A stretch of DNA of 64,000 nucleotides. It comes from Lasioglossum baleicum (taxonomy: Eukaryota > Arthropoda > Insecta > Hymenoptera > Halictidae). The DNA is taken from NCBI RefSeq assembly GCF_051020765.1, contig NW_027469183.1, forward strand, positions 1-64,000, written 5' to 3'. This document shows, in pieces, positions 1 through 12,463 of the stretch. Below the pieces are notes generated by a model. It saw only the letters and a program-made list of their open reading frames with translations. It did not search any database and was not told where the DNA came from. Position numbers and translations under genes: made by a program. Position 1 is the stretch's first letter. Each line of letters starts with the position of its first letter.

Positions 1-1533
1 AAGAGACTGCAGCGTCAGCTATCCCCACTCCGAACGAAGGAGGCAAGGCAGAGCGGACGCTTGCATCAGTCCACCTCCAGACAGCGACTCGAACGGTCCG
101 CTCCAAGCGAGCGACTCGCACGGACATGCCAGTCCGGCTTCAAGAGCAGACGTGTTCAGTCTAGCTCCGCGAAAGTGAAGTGTGTCGATCCTTCACTCCT
201 AATTCCAATTCCAATTCCAACTCTAACTCAACTCAACTCAAGTCCTAATTCTCATACGTTATTCCTATAACATATTACAATATCCATTATTCATTAATCC
301 AATTACTACTTCTATTATAATATTACTTACATATTGTATACCAGTGTACTTACCAGTTCTTATTTAATATATCGTTGTTATACCAGTGCTTCGATCTTGT
401 TATTCTTGTGTTAGTTCAACACCATCTTCCAATTAAGTTCTTGCATCGAATATGTTAAACTCGTGACATATCCGGACTTGGTCTAAAGTGCGCAGTGGAA
501 ACGCTGAGCCGCCAATAAGGAATTTGAAGCGAGTCATAGAGAAGTTCTCGTGCCACGTCTAGAATTGGTCTAAAGTGCGCAGTGGAAACGCTGAGCCGCC
601 ACTATAGACGTGAAGCGAGTTAACTACCAAAAAGGTTAATAACAAGTGGAAGTTCATTTCATATATTATTATTATTAATATTCCATCATTACTATTCCTT
701 ACCCATGCGACGCCCACGTCGAGCGGGACGCAAGTATCAACTTGCTAAATTGAGACGCGCGTTGAGAAATAAAGCGGTGCTCGATCAAATCATTGCCACT
801 ACCGAGTGGACCGAACTTCTGGGAACCACCGAGCACATTCCGTGTGACGCGTCCGATTACGTTTCTGTATACGGTTGCCCTTGCAACCCTCCTAAAGAGG
901 TCAACCACGCGGACCTCTCGCGAGCTCCGACGCCAGTTCTACATCCGGTCGATTGTCCAGAGGTGATCGACATAGCCGACGACGACGACAGCCGAGACAC
1001 GATCATCGTTCCCAGGGTCCGTTGCCGAATCATCCGTGACGTTCCTCTGCCAGCTCATCAACGTGTCGTCTTGCGGCCAGCATCCAAGGCCACTAACGTC
1101 GTCCCGAACCGAGCAGCAGCAACTCTGCCAGATCTTCCCCACCTCGAGGACATCTGTATAGAAGATCCGATGTACGACACCTACTGTCAGTACCGCCAGT
1201 TCCTGCTGCAACAATATTATTAGGCGTTAATACAACATTGCGGTGAGTCGTATAATATCTTGTATAATTGTTGAATCCTGTAAACTCACCGTTCTCGTTG
1301 CATCCTCTCGCGCGCGATTCTTGTCGGGACACTCCTTGTAACCGCGTCGGACGTTCTCTTCTTGACTGCATCCATAGCAATATCGGTTGTCCTAGTGCAT
1401 ATGACAGCCCGCGGCTGTCTCGGCACGAAAGACCACTCCTCATTTTAATCATAATATCTCAACCGTCCGTCTGTCACTGTTCTCTTTTCTCTCTCCTGGT
1501 ACCTGTAACAAAAACACAGTGACGGACGTGACA
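1..1533 (+). repeat. LTR of gypsy-type element, 5' end outside window
   Basis: This is the 3' three quarters of the long LTR family seen complete at 28973-30932. Position 1 corresponds to 29400, and I saw no difference between the two on reading. It ends in GTGACA at 1533 and the satellite resumes with CGAG. Whether it is a solo LTR or the 3' LTR of a full element cannot be decided, because its left side is outside the window. It contains the LTR ORF (705-1223) and the imperfect 87-bp tandem repeat (from 478). Confidence 0.93.
705..1223 (+). CDS. LTR-encoded 172-residue protein, unknown function
   Basis: The ATG-started ORF lies wholly inside the LTR in sense orientation and is intact in all seven LTR copies of this window. 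I do not recognise the family. The N-terminus is strongly basic (MRRPRRAGRKYQLAKLRRAL), which suggests a nuclear or nucleic-acid-binding segment. The middle has a CPC near residue 64 and, around residue 85, EVIDIADDDD followed by DTIIV. Hydrophobic V/I-I-x-I followed by an acidic run is the pattern of a SUMO-interacting motif. The C-terminal third is proline- and arginine-containing and ends in tyrosines. No signal peptide or membrane segment is visible. Because it sits in the LTR, each full element carries it twice. The antisense strand is also partly open here, but the sense ORF is the one kept intact in every copy. Function is inferred only from composition. Confidence 0.65.
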   Translation: MRRPRRAGRKYQLAKLRRALRNKAVLDQIIATTEWTELLGTTEHIPCDASDYVSVYGCPCNPPKEVNHADLSRAPTPVLHPVDCPEVIDIADDDDSRDTIIVPRVRCRIIRDVPLPAHQRVVLRPASKATNVVPNRAAATLPDLPHLEDICIEDPMYDTYCQYRQFLLQQYY

Positions 1534-4500
1534 CGAGCACAAACACGTGCGAGAGGATGCATCCCGCAGGCTAGTCGAGCAAAAACACGTGCGAGAGGAT
1601 GCATCCCGCAGGCTAGTCGAGTAAAAACACGTGCGAAAGGATGCATCCCGCAGTCTAGTCGAGCACAAACACGTGCGAGGTTTTGTGGGATGCGCATGCG
1701 CAGATTTTTTGGGATGCGCATGCGCAGGTTTTTTGGGATGCGCATGGCTAGTCGAGCAAAAACACGTGCGAGAGGATGCATCCCGCAGGCTAGCCGAGCA
1801 AAAACACGTGCGAGAGGATGCATCCCGCAGGCTAGTCGAGTAAAAACACGTGCGAGGTTTTGTGGGATGCGCATGCGCAGGTTTTGTGGGATGCGCATGC
1901 GCAGGTTTTTTGGGATGCGCATGTGCAGGTTTTTTGGGATGCGCATGGCTAGTCGAGCAAAAACACGTGCGAGAGGATGCATCCCGCAGGCTAGTCGAGT
2001 AAAAACACGTGCGAGAGGATGCATCCCGCAGTCTAGTCGAGTAAAAACACGTGCGAGGTTTTGTGGGATGCGCATACGCAGGTTTTGTGGGATGCGCATG
2101 CGCAGGTTTTTTGGGATGCGCATGCACAGGTTTTTTGGGATGCGCATGCGCGGTTTTTTTGGGATGCGCATGGCTAGTCGAGCAAAAACACGTGCGAGAG
2201 GATGCATCCCGCAGGGTAGTCGAGTAAAAACACGTGCGAGAGGATGCATCCCGCAGGCTAGTCGAGTAAAAACACGTGCGAGAGGATGCATCCCGCAGGC
2301 TAGTCGAGCAAAAACACGTGCGAGAGGATGCATCCCGCAGGCTGGTCGAGTAAAAACACGTGCGAGAGGATGCATCCCGCAGGCTAGTCGAGTAAAAACA
2401 CGTGCGAGGTTTTGTGGGATGCGCATGCGCAGGTTTTGTGGGATGCGCATGCGCAGGTTTTTTGGGATGCGCATGTGCAGGATTTTTGGGATGCGCATGG
2501 CTAGTCGAGCAAAAACACGTGCGAGAGGATGCATCCCGCAGGCTAGTCGAGTAAAAACACGTGCGAGAGGATGCATCCCGCAGTCTAGTCGAGTAAAAAC
2601 ACGTGCGAGGTTTTGTGGGATGCGCATACGCAGGTTTTGTGGGATGCGCATGCGCAGGTTTTTTGGGATGCGCATGCACAGGTTTTTTGGGATGCGCATG
2701 CGCAGGTTTTTTGGGATGCGCATGGCTAGTCGAGCAAAAACACGTGCGAGAGGATGCATCCCGCAGGGTAGTCGAGTAAAAACACGTGCGAGAGGATGCA
2801 TCCCGCAGGCTAGTCGAGTAAAAACACGTGCGAGAGGATGCATCCCGCAGGCTAGTCGAGCAAAAACACGTGCGAGAGGATGCATCCCGCAGGCTAGTCG
2901 AGTAAAAACACGTGCGAGAGGATGCATCCCGCAGGCTAGTCGAGTAAAAACACGTGCGAGGTTTTGTGGGATGCGCATGCGCAGGTTTTGTGGGATGCGC
3001 ATGCGCAGGTTTTTTGGGATGCGCATGTGCAGGATTTTTGGGATGCGCATGGCTAGTCGAGCAAAAACACGTGCGAGAGGATGCATCCCGCAGGCTAGTC
3101 GAGTAAAAACACGTGCGAGAGGATGCATCCCGCAGGCTAGTCGAGTAAAAACACGTGCGAGGTTTTGTGGGATGCGCATGCGCAGGTTTTGTGGGATGCG
3201 CATGGCTAGTCGAGCAAAAACACGTGCGAGAGGATGCATCCCGCAGGCTAGTCGAGTAAAAACACGTGCGAAAGGATGCATCCCGCAGGCTAGTCGAGCA
3301 CAAACACGTGCGAGGTTTTGTGGGATGCGCATACGCAGGTTTTGTGGGATGCGCATGCGCAGGTTTTTTGGGATGCGCATGGCTAGTCGAGCAAAAACAC
3401 GTGCGAGAGGATGTATCCCGCATGGCTAGTCGAGCAAAAACACGTGCGAGAGGATGCATCCCGTAGGCTAGTCGAGTAAAAACACGTGCGAGAGGATGCA
3501 TCCCGCAGGCTAGTCGAGTAAAAACACGTGCGAGGTTTTGTGGGATGCGCATACGCAGGTTTTTTGGGATGCGCATGCGCAGGTTTTTTGGGATGCGCAT
3601 GCGCAGGTTTTTTGGGATGCGCATGCGCAGGTTTTTTGGGATGCGCATGGCTAGTCGAGCAAAAACACGTGCAAGAGGATGCATCCCGCAGGGTAGTCGA
3701 GTAAAAACACGTGCGAGAGGATGCATCCCGCAGGCTAGTCGAGCAAAAACATGTGCGAGAGGATGCATCCCGCAGTCTAGTCGAGTAAAAACACGTGCGA
3801 GAGGATGCATCCCGCAGGCTAGTCGGGTAAAAACACGGGCGAGGTTTTGTGGGATGCGCATGCGCAGGTTTTGTGGGATGCGCATGCGCAGGTTTTTTGG
3901 GATGCGCATGTGCAGGTTTTTTGGGATGCGCATGGCTAGTCGAGCAAAAACACGTGCGAGAGGATGCATCCCGCAGGCTAGTCGAGTAAAAACACGTGCG
4001 AGAGGATGCATCCCGCAGGCTAGTCGAGTAAAAACACGTGCGAAAGGATGCATCCCGCAGGCTAGTCGAGCACAAACACGTGCGAGGTTTTGTGGGATGC
4101 GCATACGCAGGTTTTGTGGGATGCGCATGCGCAGGTTTTTTGGGATGCGCATGGCTAGTCGAGCAAAAACACGTGCGAGAGGATGTATCCCGCATGGCTA
4201 GTCGAGCAAAAACACGTGCGAGAGGATGCATCCCGTAGGCTAGTCGAGTAAAAACACGTGCGAGAGGATGCATCCCGCAGGCTAGTCGAGTAAAAACACG
4301 TGCGAGGTTTTGTGGGATGCGCATACGCAGGTTTTTTGGGATGCGCATGCGCAGGTTTTTTGGGATGCGCATGCGCAGGTTTTTTGGGATGCGCATGGCT
4401 AGTCGAGCAAAAACACGTGCGAGAGGATGCATCCCGCAGGGTAGTCGAGTAAAAACACGTGCGAGAGGATGCATCCCGCAGGCTAGTCGAGCAAAAACAT

Positions 4501-6364
4501 GTGCGAGAGGATGCATCCCGCAGTCTAGTCGAGTAAAAACACGTGCGAGAGGATGCATCCCGCAGGCTAGTCGAGCAAAAACACGTGCGAGAGGATGCAT
4601 CCCGCAGGCTAGTCGAGTAAAAACACGTGCGAGAGGATGCATCCCGCAGGCTAGTCGAGTAAAAACACGTGCGAGGTTTTGTGGGATGCGCATGCGCAGG
4701 TTTTGTGGGATGCGCATGGCTAGTCGAGCAAAAACACGTGCGAGAGGATGCATCCCGCAGGCTAGTCGAGTAAAAACACGTGCGAAAGGATGCATCCCGC
4801 AGGCTAGTCGAGCACAAACACGTGCGAGGTTTTGTGGGATGCGCATACGCAGGTTTTGTGGGATGCGCATGCGCAGGTTTTTTGGGATGCGCATGGCTAG
4901 TCGAGCAAAAACACGTGCGAGAGGATGTATCCCGCATGGCTAGTCGAGCAAAAACACGTGCGAGAGGATGCATCCCGTAGGCTAGTCGAGTAAAAACACG
5001 TGCGAGAGGATGCATCCCGCAGGCTAGTCGAGTAAAAACACGTGCGAGGTTTTGTGGGATGCGCATACGCAGGTTTTTTGGGATGCGCATGCGCATGTTT
5101 TTTGGGATGCGCATGCGCAGGTTTTTTGGGATGCGCATGGCTAGTCGAGCAAAAACACGTGCGAGAGGATGCATCCCGCAGGGTAGTCGAGTAAAAACAC
5201 GTGCGAGAGGATGCATCCCGCAGGCTAGTCGAGCAAAAACATGTGCGAGAGGATGCATCCCGCAGTCTAGTCGAGTAAAAACACGTGCGAGAGGATGCAT
5301 CCCGCAGGCTAGTCGAGTAAAAACACGGGCGAGGTTTTGTGGGATGCGCATGCGCAGGTTTTGTGGGATGCGCATGCGCAGGTTTTTTGGGATGCGCATG
5401 TGCAGGTTTTTTGGGATGCGCATGGCTAGTCGAGCAAAAACACGTGCGAGAGGATGCATCCCGCAGGCTAGTCGAGTAAAAACACGTGCGAGAGGATGCA
5501 TCCCGCAGGCTAGTCGAGTAAAAACACGTGCGAGGTTTTGTGGGATGCGCATGCGCAGGTTTTGTGGGATGCGCATGCGCAGGTTTTTTGGGATGCGCAT
5601 GCGCAGGTTTTTTGGGATGCGCATGCGCAGGTTTTTTGGGATGCGCATGGCTAGTCGAGCAAAAACACGTGCGAGAGGATGCATCCCGCAGGCTAGTCGA
5701 GCAAAAACACGTGCGAGAGGATGCATCCCGCAGGCTAGTCGAGTAAAAACACGTGCGAAAGGATGCATCCCGCAGTCTAGTCGAGCACAAACACGTGCGA
5801 GGTTTTGTGGGATGCGCATGCGCAGGTTTTTTGGGATGCGCATGCGCAGGTTTTTTGGGATGCGCATGGCTAGTCGAGCAAAAACACGTGCGAGAGGATG
5901 CATCCCGCAGGCTAGTCGAGTAAAAACACGTGCGAAAGGATGCATCCCGCAGGCTAGTCGAGCACAAACACGTGCGAGGTTTTGTGGGATGCGCATGCGC
6001 AGGTTTTGTGGGATGCGCATGCGCAGATTTTTTGGGATGCGCATGCGCAGGTTTTTTGGGATGCGCATGGCTAGTCGAGCAAAAACACGTGCGAGAGGAT
6101 GCATCCCGCAGGCTAGTCGAGTAAAAACACGTGCGAGGTTTTGTGGGATGCGCATACGCAGGTTTTGTGGGATGCGCATGGCTAGTCGAGCAAAAACACG
6201 TGCGAGAGGATGCATCCCGCAGGGTAGTCGAGTAAAAACACGTGCGAGAGGATGCATCCCGCAGGCTAGTCGAGCAAAAACATGTGCGAGAGGATGCATC
6301 CCGCAGGCTAGTCGAGTAAAAACACGTGCGAGAGGATGCATCCCGCAGGCTAGTCGAGTAAAAA

Positions 6365-7620
6365 CACGTGCGAGGTTTTGTGGGATGCGCATGCGCAGGT
6401 TTTGTGGGATGCGCATGCGCAGGTTTTTTGGGATGCGCATGTGCAGGTTTTTTGGGATGCGCATGGCTAGTCGAGCAAAAACACGTGGGAGAGGATGCAT
6501 CCCGCAGGCTAGTCGAGTAAAAACACGTGCGAGAGGATGCATCCCGCAGGCTAGTCGAGTAAAAACACGTGCGAGAGGATGCATCCCGCAGGCTAGTCGA
6601 GTAAAATCACGTGCGAGACGATGCATCCCGCAGGCTAGTCGAGTAAAAACACGTGCGAGAGGATGCATCCCGCAGGCTAGTCGAGCAAAAACGCGTGCGA
6701 GAGGATGCATCCCGCAGGCTAGTCGAGCAAAAACATGTGCGAGAGGATGCATCCCGCAGGCTAGTCGAGCAAAAACACGTGCGGGAGGTTGCATCCCGCA
6801 GGCTAGTCGAGTAAAAACACGTGCGAGAGGATGCATCCCGCAGGCTAGTCGAGTAAAAACACGTGCGAGGTTTTGTGGGATGCGCATAAGCAGGTTTTGT
6901 GGGATGCGCATGCGCAGGTTTTTTGGGATGCGCATGGCTAGTCGAGCAAAAACACGTGCGAGAGGATGCATCCCGCAGGCTAGTCGAGTAAAAACACGTG
7001 CGAGACGATGCATCCCGCAGCCCAGTCGAGTAAAAACACGTGCGAGAGGATGCATCCCGCAGGCTAGTCGAGTAAAAACACGTGCGAGAGGATGCATCCC
7101 GCAGGCTAGTCGAGTAAAAACACGTGCGAGAGGATGCATCCCGCAGGCTAGTCGAGTAAAAACACGTGCGAGGTTTTGTGGGATGCGCATGCGCAGGTTT
7201 TGTGGGATGCTCATGCGCAGGTTTTTTGGTATGCCCATGGCTAGTCGAGCAAAAACACGTGCGAGAGGATGCATCCCGCAGGTTAGCCGAGCAAAAACAC
7301 GTGCGAGAGGATGCATTCCGCAGGCTAGTCGAGTAAAAACACGTGCGAAAGGATGCATCCCGCAGGCGAGTCGAGCACAAACACGTGCGAGGTTTTGTGG
7401 GATGCGCATGCGCAGATTTTTTGGGATGCGCATGCGCAGGTTTTTTGGGATGCGCATGGCTAGTCGAGCAAAAACACGTGCGAGAGGATGCATCCCGCAG
7501 GCTAGTCGAGTAAAAACACGTGCGAGACGATGCATCCCGCAGGCTAGTCGAGTAAAAACACGTGCGAGAGGATGCATCCCGCAGGCTAGTCGAGTAAAAA
7601 CACGTGCGAGGTTTTGTGGG
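6365..7620. repeat. Higher-order satellite block, first copy
   Basis: This block shares a rare set of variants with 7967-9222, shifted by 1602 bp: ACACGTGGGAG at 6481 and 8083, a single-T variant AAAATCACG, AAAACGCGTG, GAGGTTGCATCC, GCATAAGCAGG, CAGCCCAG, GGTATGCCCATGG, GGTTAGCCGAG and GCATTCCGCAG. The two differ by only a base or so, for example GCGGGAGG here versus GCGAGAGG. A partial third copy occupies about 10020-10430, where the LTR interrupts it. Boundaries are approximate. Confidence 0.8.
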
Positions 7621-7966
7621 ATGCGCATGCGCAGGTTTTGTGGGATGCGCATGCGCAGGTTTTTTGGGATGCGCATGTGCAGGTTTTTTGGGATGCGCAT
7701 GGCTAGTCGAGCAAAAACACGTGCGAGAGGATGCATCCCGCAGGCTAGTCGAGTAAAAACACGTGCGAGGTTTTGTGGGATGCGCATACGCAGGTTTTTT
7801 GGGATGCGCATGCGCAGGTTTTTTGGGATGCGCATGCGCAGGTTTTTTGGGATGCGCATGCGCAGGTTTTTTGGGATGCGCATGTGCAGGTTTTTTGGGA
7901 TGCGCATGGCTAGTCGAGCAAAAACACGTGCGAGAGGATGCATCCCGCAGGCTAGTCGAGTAAAAA

Positions 7967-9222
7967 CACGTGCGAGGTTTTGTGGGATGCGCATGCGCAG
8001 GTTTTGTGGGATGCGCATGCGCAGGTTTTTTGGGATGCGCATGTGCAGGTTTTTTGGGATGCGCATGGCTAGTCGAGCAAAAACACGTGGGAGAGGATGC
8101 ATCCCGCAGGCTAGTCGAGTAAAAACACGTGCGAGAGGATGCATCCCGCAGGCTAGTCGAGTAAAAACACGTGCGAGAGGATGCATCCCGCAGGCTAGTC
8201 GAGTAAAATCACGTGCGAGACGATGCATCCCGCAGGCTAGTCGAGTAAAAACACGTGCGAGAGGATGCATCCCGCAGGCTAGTCGAGCAAAAACGCGTGC
8301 GAGAGGATGCATCCCGCAGGCTAGTCGAGCAAAAACATGTGCGAGAGGATGCATCCCGCAGGCTAGTCGAGCAAAAACACGTGCGAGAGGTTGCATCCCG
8401 CAGGCTAGTCGAGTAAAAACACGTGCGAGAGGATGCATCCCGCAGGCTAGTCGAGTAAAAACACGTGCGAGGTTTTGTGGGATGCGCATAAGCAGGTTTT
8501 GTGGGATGCGCATGCGCAGGTTTTTTGGGATGCGCATGGCTAGTCGAGCAAAAACACGTGCGAGAGGATGCATCCCGCAGGCTAGTCGAGTAAAAACACG
8601 TGCGAGACGATGCATCCCGCAGCCCAGTCGAGTAAAAACACGTGCGAGAGGATGCATCCCGCAGGCTAGTCGAGTAAAAACACGTGCGAGAGGATGCATC
8701 CCGCAGGCTAGTCGAGTAAAAACACGTGCGAGAGGATGCATCCCGCAGGCTAGTCGAGTAAAAACACGTGCGAGGTTTTGTGGGATGCGCATGCGCAGGT
8801 TTTGTGGGATGCTCATGCGCAGGTTTTTTGGTATGCCCATGGCTAGTCGAGCAAAAACACGTGCGAGAGGATGCATCCCGCAGGTTAGCCGAGCAAAAAC
8901 ACGTGCGAGAGGATGCATTCCGCAGGCTAGTCGAGTAAAAACACGTGCGAAAGGATGCATCCCGCAGGCGAGTCGAGCACAAACACGTGCGAGGTTTTGT
9001 GGGATGCGCATGCGCAGATTTTTTGGGATGCGCATGCGCAGGTTTTTTGGGATGCGCATGGCTAGTCGAGCAAAAACACGTGCGAGAGGATGCATCCCGC
9101 AGGCTAGTCGAGTAAAAACACGTGCGAGACGATGCATCCCGCAGGCTAGTCGAGTAAAAACACGTGCGAGAGGATGCATCCCGCAGGCTAGTCGAGTAAA
9201 AACACGTGCGAGGTTTTGTGGG
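7967..9222. repeat. Higher-order satellite block, second copy
   Basis: This is the near-identical partner of 6365-7620, offset by 1602 bp, carrying the same ordered series of rare unit variants. It also supplies an empty-site paralogue (CGAG at 8932-8935) for the composite retrotransposon inserted at 10431. Boundaries are approximate. Confidence 0.8.
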
Positions 9223-10426
9223 ATGCGCATACGCAGGTTTTTTGGGATGCGCATGCGCAGGTTTTTTGGGATGCGCATGCGCAGGTTTTTTGGGATGCGC
9301 ATGGCTAGTCGAGCAAAAACACGTGCGAGAGGATGCATCCCGCAGGCTAGTCGAGTAAAAACACGTGCGAGAGGATGCATCCCGCAGGCTAGTCGAGCAA
9401 AAACATGTGCGAGAGGATGCATCCCGCAGGCTAGTCGAGTAAAAACACGTGCGAGAGGATGCATCCCGCAGGCTAGTCGAGTAAAAACACGGGCGAGGTT
9501 TTGTGGGATGCGCATGCGCAGGTTTTGTGGGATGCGCATGCGCAGGTTTTTTGGGATGCGCATTTGCAGGTTTTTTGGGATGCGCATGGCTAGTCGAGCA
9601 AAAACACGTGCGAGAGGATGCATCCCGCATGGCTAGTCGAGCAAAAACACGTGCGAGAGGATGCATCCCGTATGCTAGTCGAGTAAAAACACGTGCGAGA
9701 GGATGCATCCCGCAGGCTAGTCGAGTAAAAACACGTGCGAGGTTTTGTGGGATGCGCATGCGCAGGTTTTGTGGGATGCGCATGCGCAGGTTTTTTGGGA
9801 TGCGCATGTGCAGGTTTTTTGGGATGCGCATGGCTAGTCGAGCAAAAACACGTGCGAGAGGATGCATCCCGCAGGCTAGTCGAGTAAAAACACGTGCGAG
9901 AGGATGCATCCCGCAGGCTAGTCGAGTAAAAACACGTGCGAGGTTTTGTGGGATGCGCATGCGCAGGTTTTGTGGGATGCGCATGCGCAGGTTTTTTGGG
10001 ATGCGCATGCGCAGGTTTTTTGGGATGCGCATGGCTAGTCGAGCAAAAACACGTGCGAGAGGATGCATCCCGCAGGCTAGTCGAGTAAAAACACGTGCGA
10101 GACGATGCATCCCGCAGCCCAGTCGAGTAAAAACACGTGCGAGAGGATGCATCCCGCAGGCTAGTCGAGTAAAAACACGTGCGAGAGGATGCATCCCGCA
10201 GGCTAGTCGAGTAAAAACACGTGCGAGAGGATGCATCCCGCAGGCTAGTCGAGTAAAAACACGTGCGAGGTTTTGTGGGATGCGCATGCGCAGGTTTTGT
10301 GGGATGCGCATGCGTAGGTTTTTTGGTATGCCCATGGCTAGTCGAGCAAAAACACGTGCGAGAGGATGCATCCCGCAGGTTAGCCGAGCAAAAACACGTG
10401 CGAGAGGATGCATTCCGCAGGCTAGT

Positions 10427-10430
10427 CGAG
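10427..10430. other. Target-site duplication CGAG, left of composite element
   Basis: CGAG precedes the LTR terminus at 10431 and recurs at 24451-24454 after the opposite terminus. The unoccupied equivalents at 7330-7333 and 8932-8935, in the same unit context, show a single CGAG, which supports a 4-bp duplication made by integrase. Confidence 0.85.
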
Positions 10431-10740
10431 TGTCACGTCCGTCACTGTGTTTTTGTTACAGGTACCAGGAGAGAGAAAAGAGAACAGTGACAGACGGACG
10501 GTTGAGATATGAAGATTAAAATGAGGAGTGGTCTTTCGTGCCGAGACAGCCGCGGGCTGTCATATGCACTAGGACAACCGATATTGCTATGGATGCAGTC
10601 AAGAAGAGAACGTCCGACGCGGTTACAAGAAGTGTCCCGACAAGAATCACGCGCGAGATGATGCAACGAAAACGGTGAGTTTACAGGATTCAGCAATTAT
10701 ACAAGACATTATACGACTCACCGCAATGCTGTATTAACGC

Positions 10741-11259
10741 CTAATAATATTGTTGCAGCAGGAACTGGCGGAACTGGCAGTAGGTGTCGTACATCGGATC
10801 TTCTATACAGATGTCCTCGAGGTGGGGAAGATCTGGCAGAGTTGCTGCTGCTCGGTTCGGGACGACATTAGTGGCCTTGGATGCTGGCCGCAAGACGACA
10901 CGTTGATGAGTTGGCAGAGGGACGTCACTGATGATTCGGCAACGGACCTTGGGAACGATGATCGTGTCTCGGCTGTCGTCGTCGTCGGCTATGTCGATCA
11001 CCTCTGGACGATCGACCGGATGCAGAACTGGCGTCGGAGCTCGCGAGAGGTCCGCGTGGTTGACCTCTTTAGGAAGGCTGCAAGGGCAACCGTATACAGA
11101 AACGTAATCGGACGCGTCACACGGAATGTGCTCGGTGGTTCCCAGAAGTTCTGTCCACTCGGTAGTGGCAATGATTTGATCGAGCACCGCTTTATTTCTC
11201 AACGCGCGTCTCAATTTAGCAAGTTGATACTTGCGTCCCGCTCGACGTGGGCGTCGCAT
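10741..11259 (-). CDS. LTR-encoded 172-residue protein
   Basis: This is the same family as the ORF at 705-1223, intact from ATG to TAG. Replacements relative to that copy include SLP for NPP before KEV, R for C in VDRPEV, VPKV for VPRV, ISDVPLPTH for IRDVPLPAH, and F for Y in CQFRQF. The acidic SUMO-interacting-motif-like stretch EVIDIADDDD is unchanged. The product is unrecognised. Its strand matches the host element. Confidence 0.6.
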   Translation of the reverse strand: MRRPRRAGRKYQLAKLRRALRNKAVLDQIIATTEWTELLGTTEHIPCDASDYVSVYGCPCSLPKEVNHADLSRAPTPVLHPVDRPEVIDIADDDDSRDTIIVPKVRCRIISDVPLPTHQRVVLRPASKATNVVPNRAAATLPDLPHLEDICIEDPMYDTYCQFRQFLLQQYY

Positions 11260-12118
11260 AGGTAAGGAATAGTAATGACGGAATATTAATAAGATAATGA
11301 AAATGAACTTCCATTTGTTGTTAACCTTTTAGGTAGTTAACTCGCTTCACGTCTATAGTGGCGGCTCAGCGTTTCCACTGCGCTCTTTAGACCAATTCTA
11401 GACGTGGCACGAGAACTTCTCTATGACTCGCTTCAAATTCCTTATTGGCGGCTCAGCGTTTCCACTGCGCTCTTTAGACCAAGTCCGGATATGTCACGAG
11501 TTTAATATATTCGATGCAAGAACTGAATTGGAAGATGGTGTTGAACTAACACAAGAATAACAAGATCGAAGCACTGGTATAACAACGATATATTAAATAA
11601 GAACTGGTAAGTACACTGGTATACAATATGTAAGTAGTATTATAATAGGAGTAGTAATTGGATTAATGAATAATGGATATAGTAATATGTTGTAGGAATA
11701 ATGTATGAGAATTAGGAGTTGAGTTGAGTTGAGTTAGAGTTGGAATTGGAATTGGAATTAGGAGTGAAGGATCGACACACTTCACTTTCGCGGAGCTAGA
11801 CTGAACACGTCTGCTCTTGAAGTCGGAAGAAGCCGGACTGGCACGTCCGTGCGAGTCGCTCGCTTGGAGCGAACCGTTCGAGTCGCTGGCTGAAGGCGGA
11901 CTGATGCAAGCGTTCGCTCTGCCTTGCCTCCTTCGGTCGGAGTGGGGATAGCTGACGCTGCAGTCTCTTTGTTCTTCAGTCGTCGGAGTGGGAGAACTGC
12001 TGACGCAGCAGCGTCTTTGCTCCCGGGGACTGCACGTGCATTTCTGCTGACACTGCAGTCTCGTGGCTGTCCTATTGCCCTCTACGAGCGTGGGACTGCT
12101 GATGCAGCAGTCTTTGGA

Positions 12119-12153
12119 CTTCTCGACGTTTCTAGAAGCTTCTAGATGCTTCC
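12119..12153 (-). promoter_or_regulatory. Heat-shock-element-like array in LTR
   Basis: Seven contiguous 5-bp modules in register read, on the element's strand, GGAAG, CATCT, AGAAG, CTTCT, AGAAA, CGTCG and AGAAG. The central three form a perfect alternating nGAAn/nTTCn/nGAAn element. It is close to the 5' end of the LTR on the element strand, the position expected of U3 control sequence. Confidence 0.55.
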
Positions 12154-12397
12154 AGAGTGATGCAATACTTTATTGCATTATGTGTCGTGGTGATGGGTTG
12201 AAACTGAGGTAAGGTGTTGATCAAGGTGAAGTTATGGTGATGGGTAGAGGCGGAGATAAGGATTAGAACAATAGAATATATGAGATCTTAATATTATGCT
12301 CTTATGTCTAGGGGACGGTGTGTGGATCTTATGTAGATCAGACCTTGTATACATAGTGTGTGTACAAGGCCAACGTCGTACATCGGACGACGTAACA

Positions 12398-12463
12398 CCT
12401 CCCAACGCGGAAAAGGAATTTCTTACAAGGAAGAAATTTCTCGCTCAACACTCGATCACACAC
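12398..12463 (-). other. 3' end of internal region A, hairpin and purine run before LTR
   Basis: On the minus strand, an imperfect hairpin lies at 12415-12440 (arms GAAATTTCTT and AAGAAATTCC, one mismatch). A short purine run GGGAGG follows, directly abutting the 3' LTR. The purine run is the only candidate polypurine tract, and it is short. Confidence 0.45.

Larger units (their letters stand above)
1534..10430. repeat. Satellite array S1 (42-bp and 24-bp units)
   Basis: This is an uninterrupted tandem array of two unit types. The 42-bp unit begins GCTAGTCGAG, then has A5CACGTGCGAGA, GGATGCATCC and CGCAG. The 24-bp unit has GTTTTGTGGG or GTTTTTTGGG followed by ATGCGCATGCGCAG. Runs of one to six 42-bp units alternate with runs of two to six 24-bp units. 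Higher-order repeats are visible: a marker variant ATGTATCC recurs at 3411, 4183 and 4925 (periods 772 and 742), and the variant GCAGCCCAG recurs near 7021, 8623 and 10118 (periods 1602 and 1495). Long open frames here are a by-product of unit lengths divisible by three. No gene is seen in these 8.9 kb. Confidence 0.97.
10431..12397 (-). repeat. LTR, 3' LTR of internal copy A
   Basis: The LTR is 1967 bp, reads TGTCACGTCC at its plus-strand left end and ends CGACGTAACA at 12397. It is the most diverged of the three composite LTRs in its inner part, with GCGCTCTTTAG where the middle and right LTRs have GCGCACTTTAG. It carries an LTR ORF, a heat-shock-element-like array at 12119-12153 and the duplicated GTCTAAAG-type block. 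Confidence 0.95.

Noticed and set aside
1268..1522. 84-codon ORF at the LTR 3' end
   Set aside because: It has no ATG start, and a frame change in element C's LTRs (33648-33848) shows that it is not kept.
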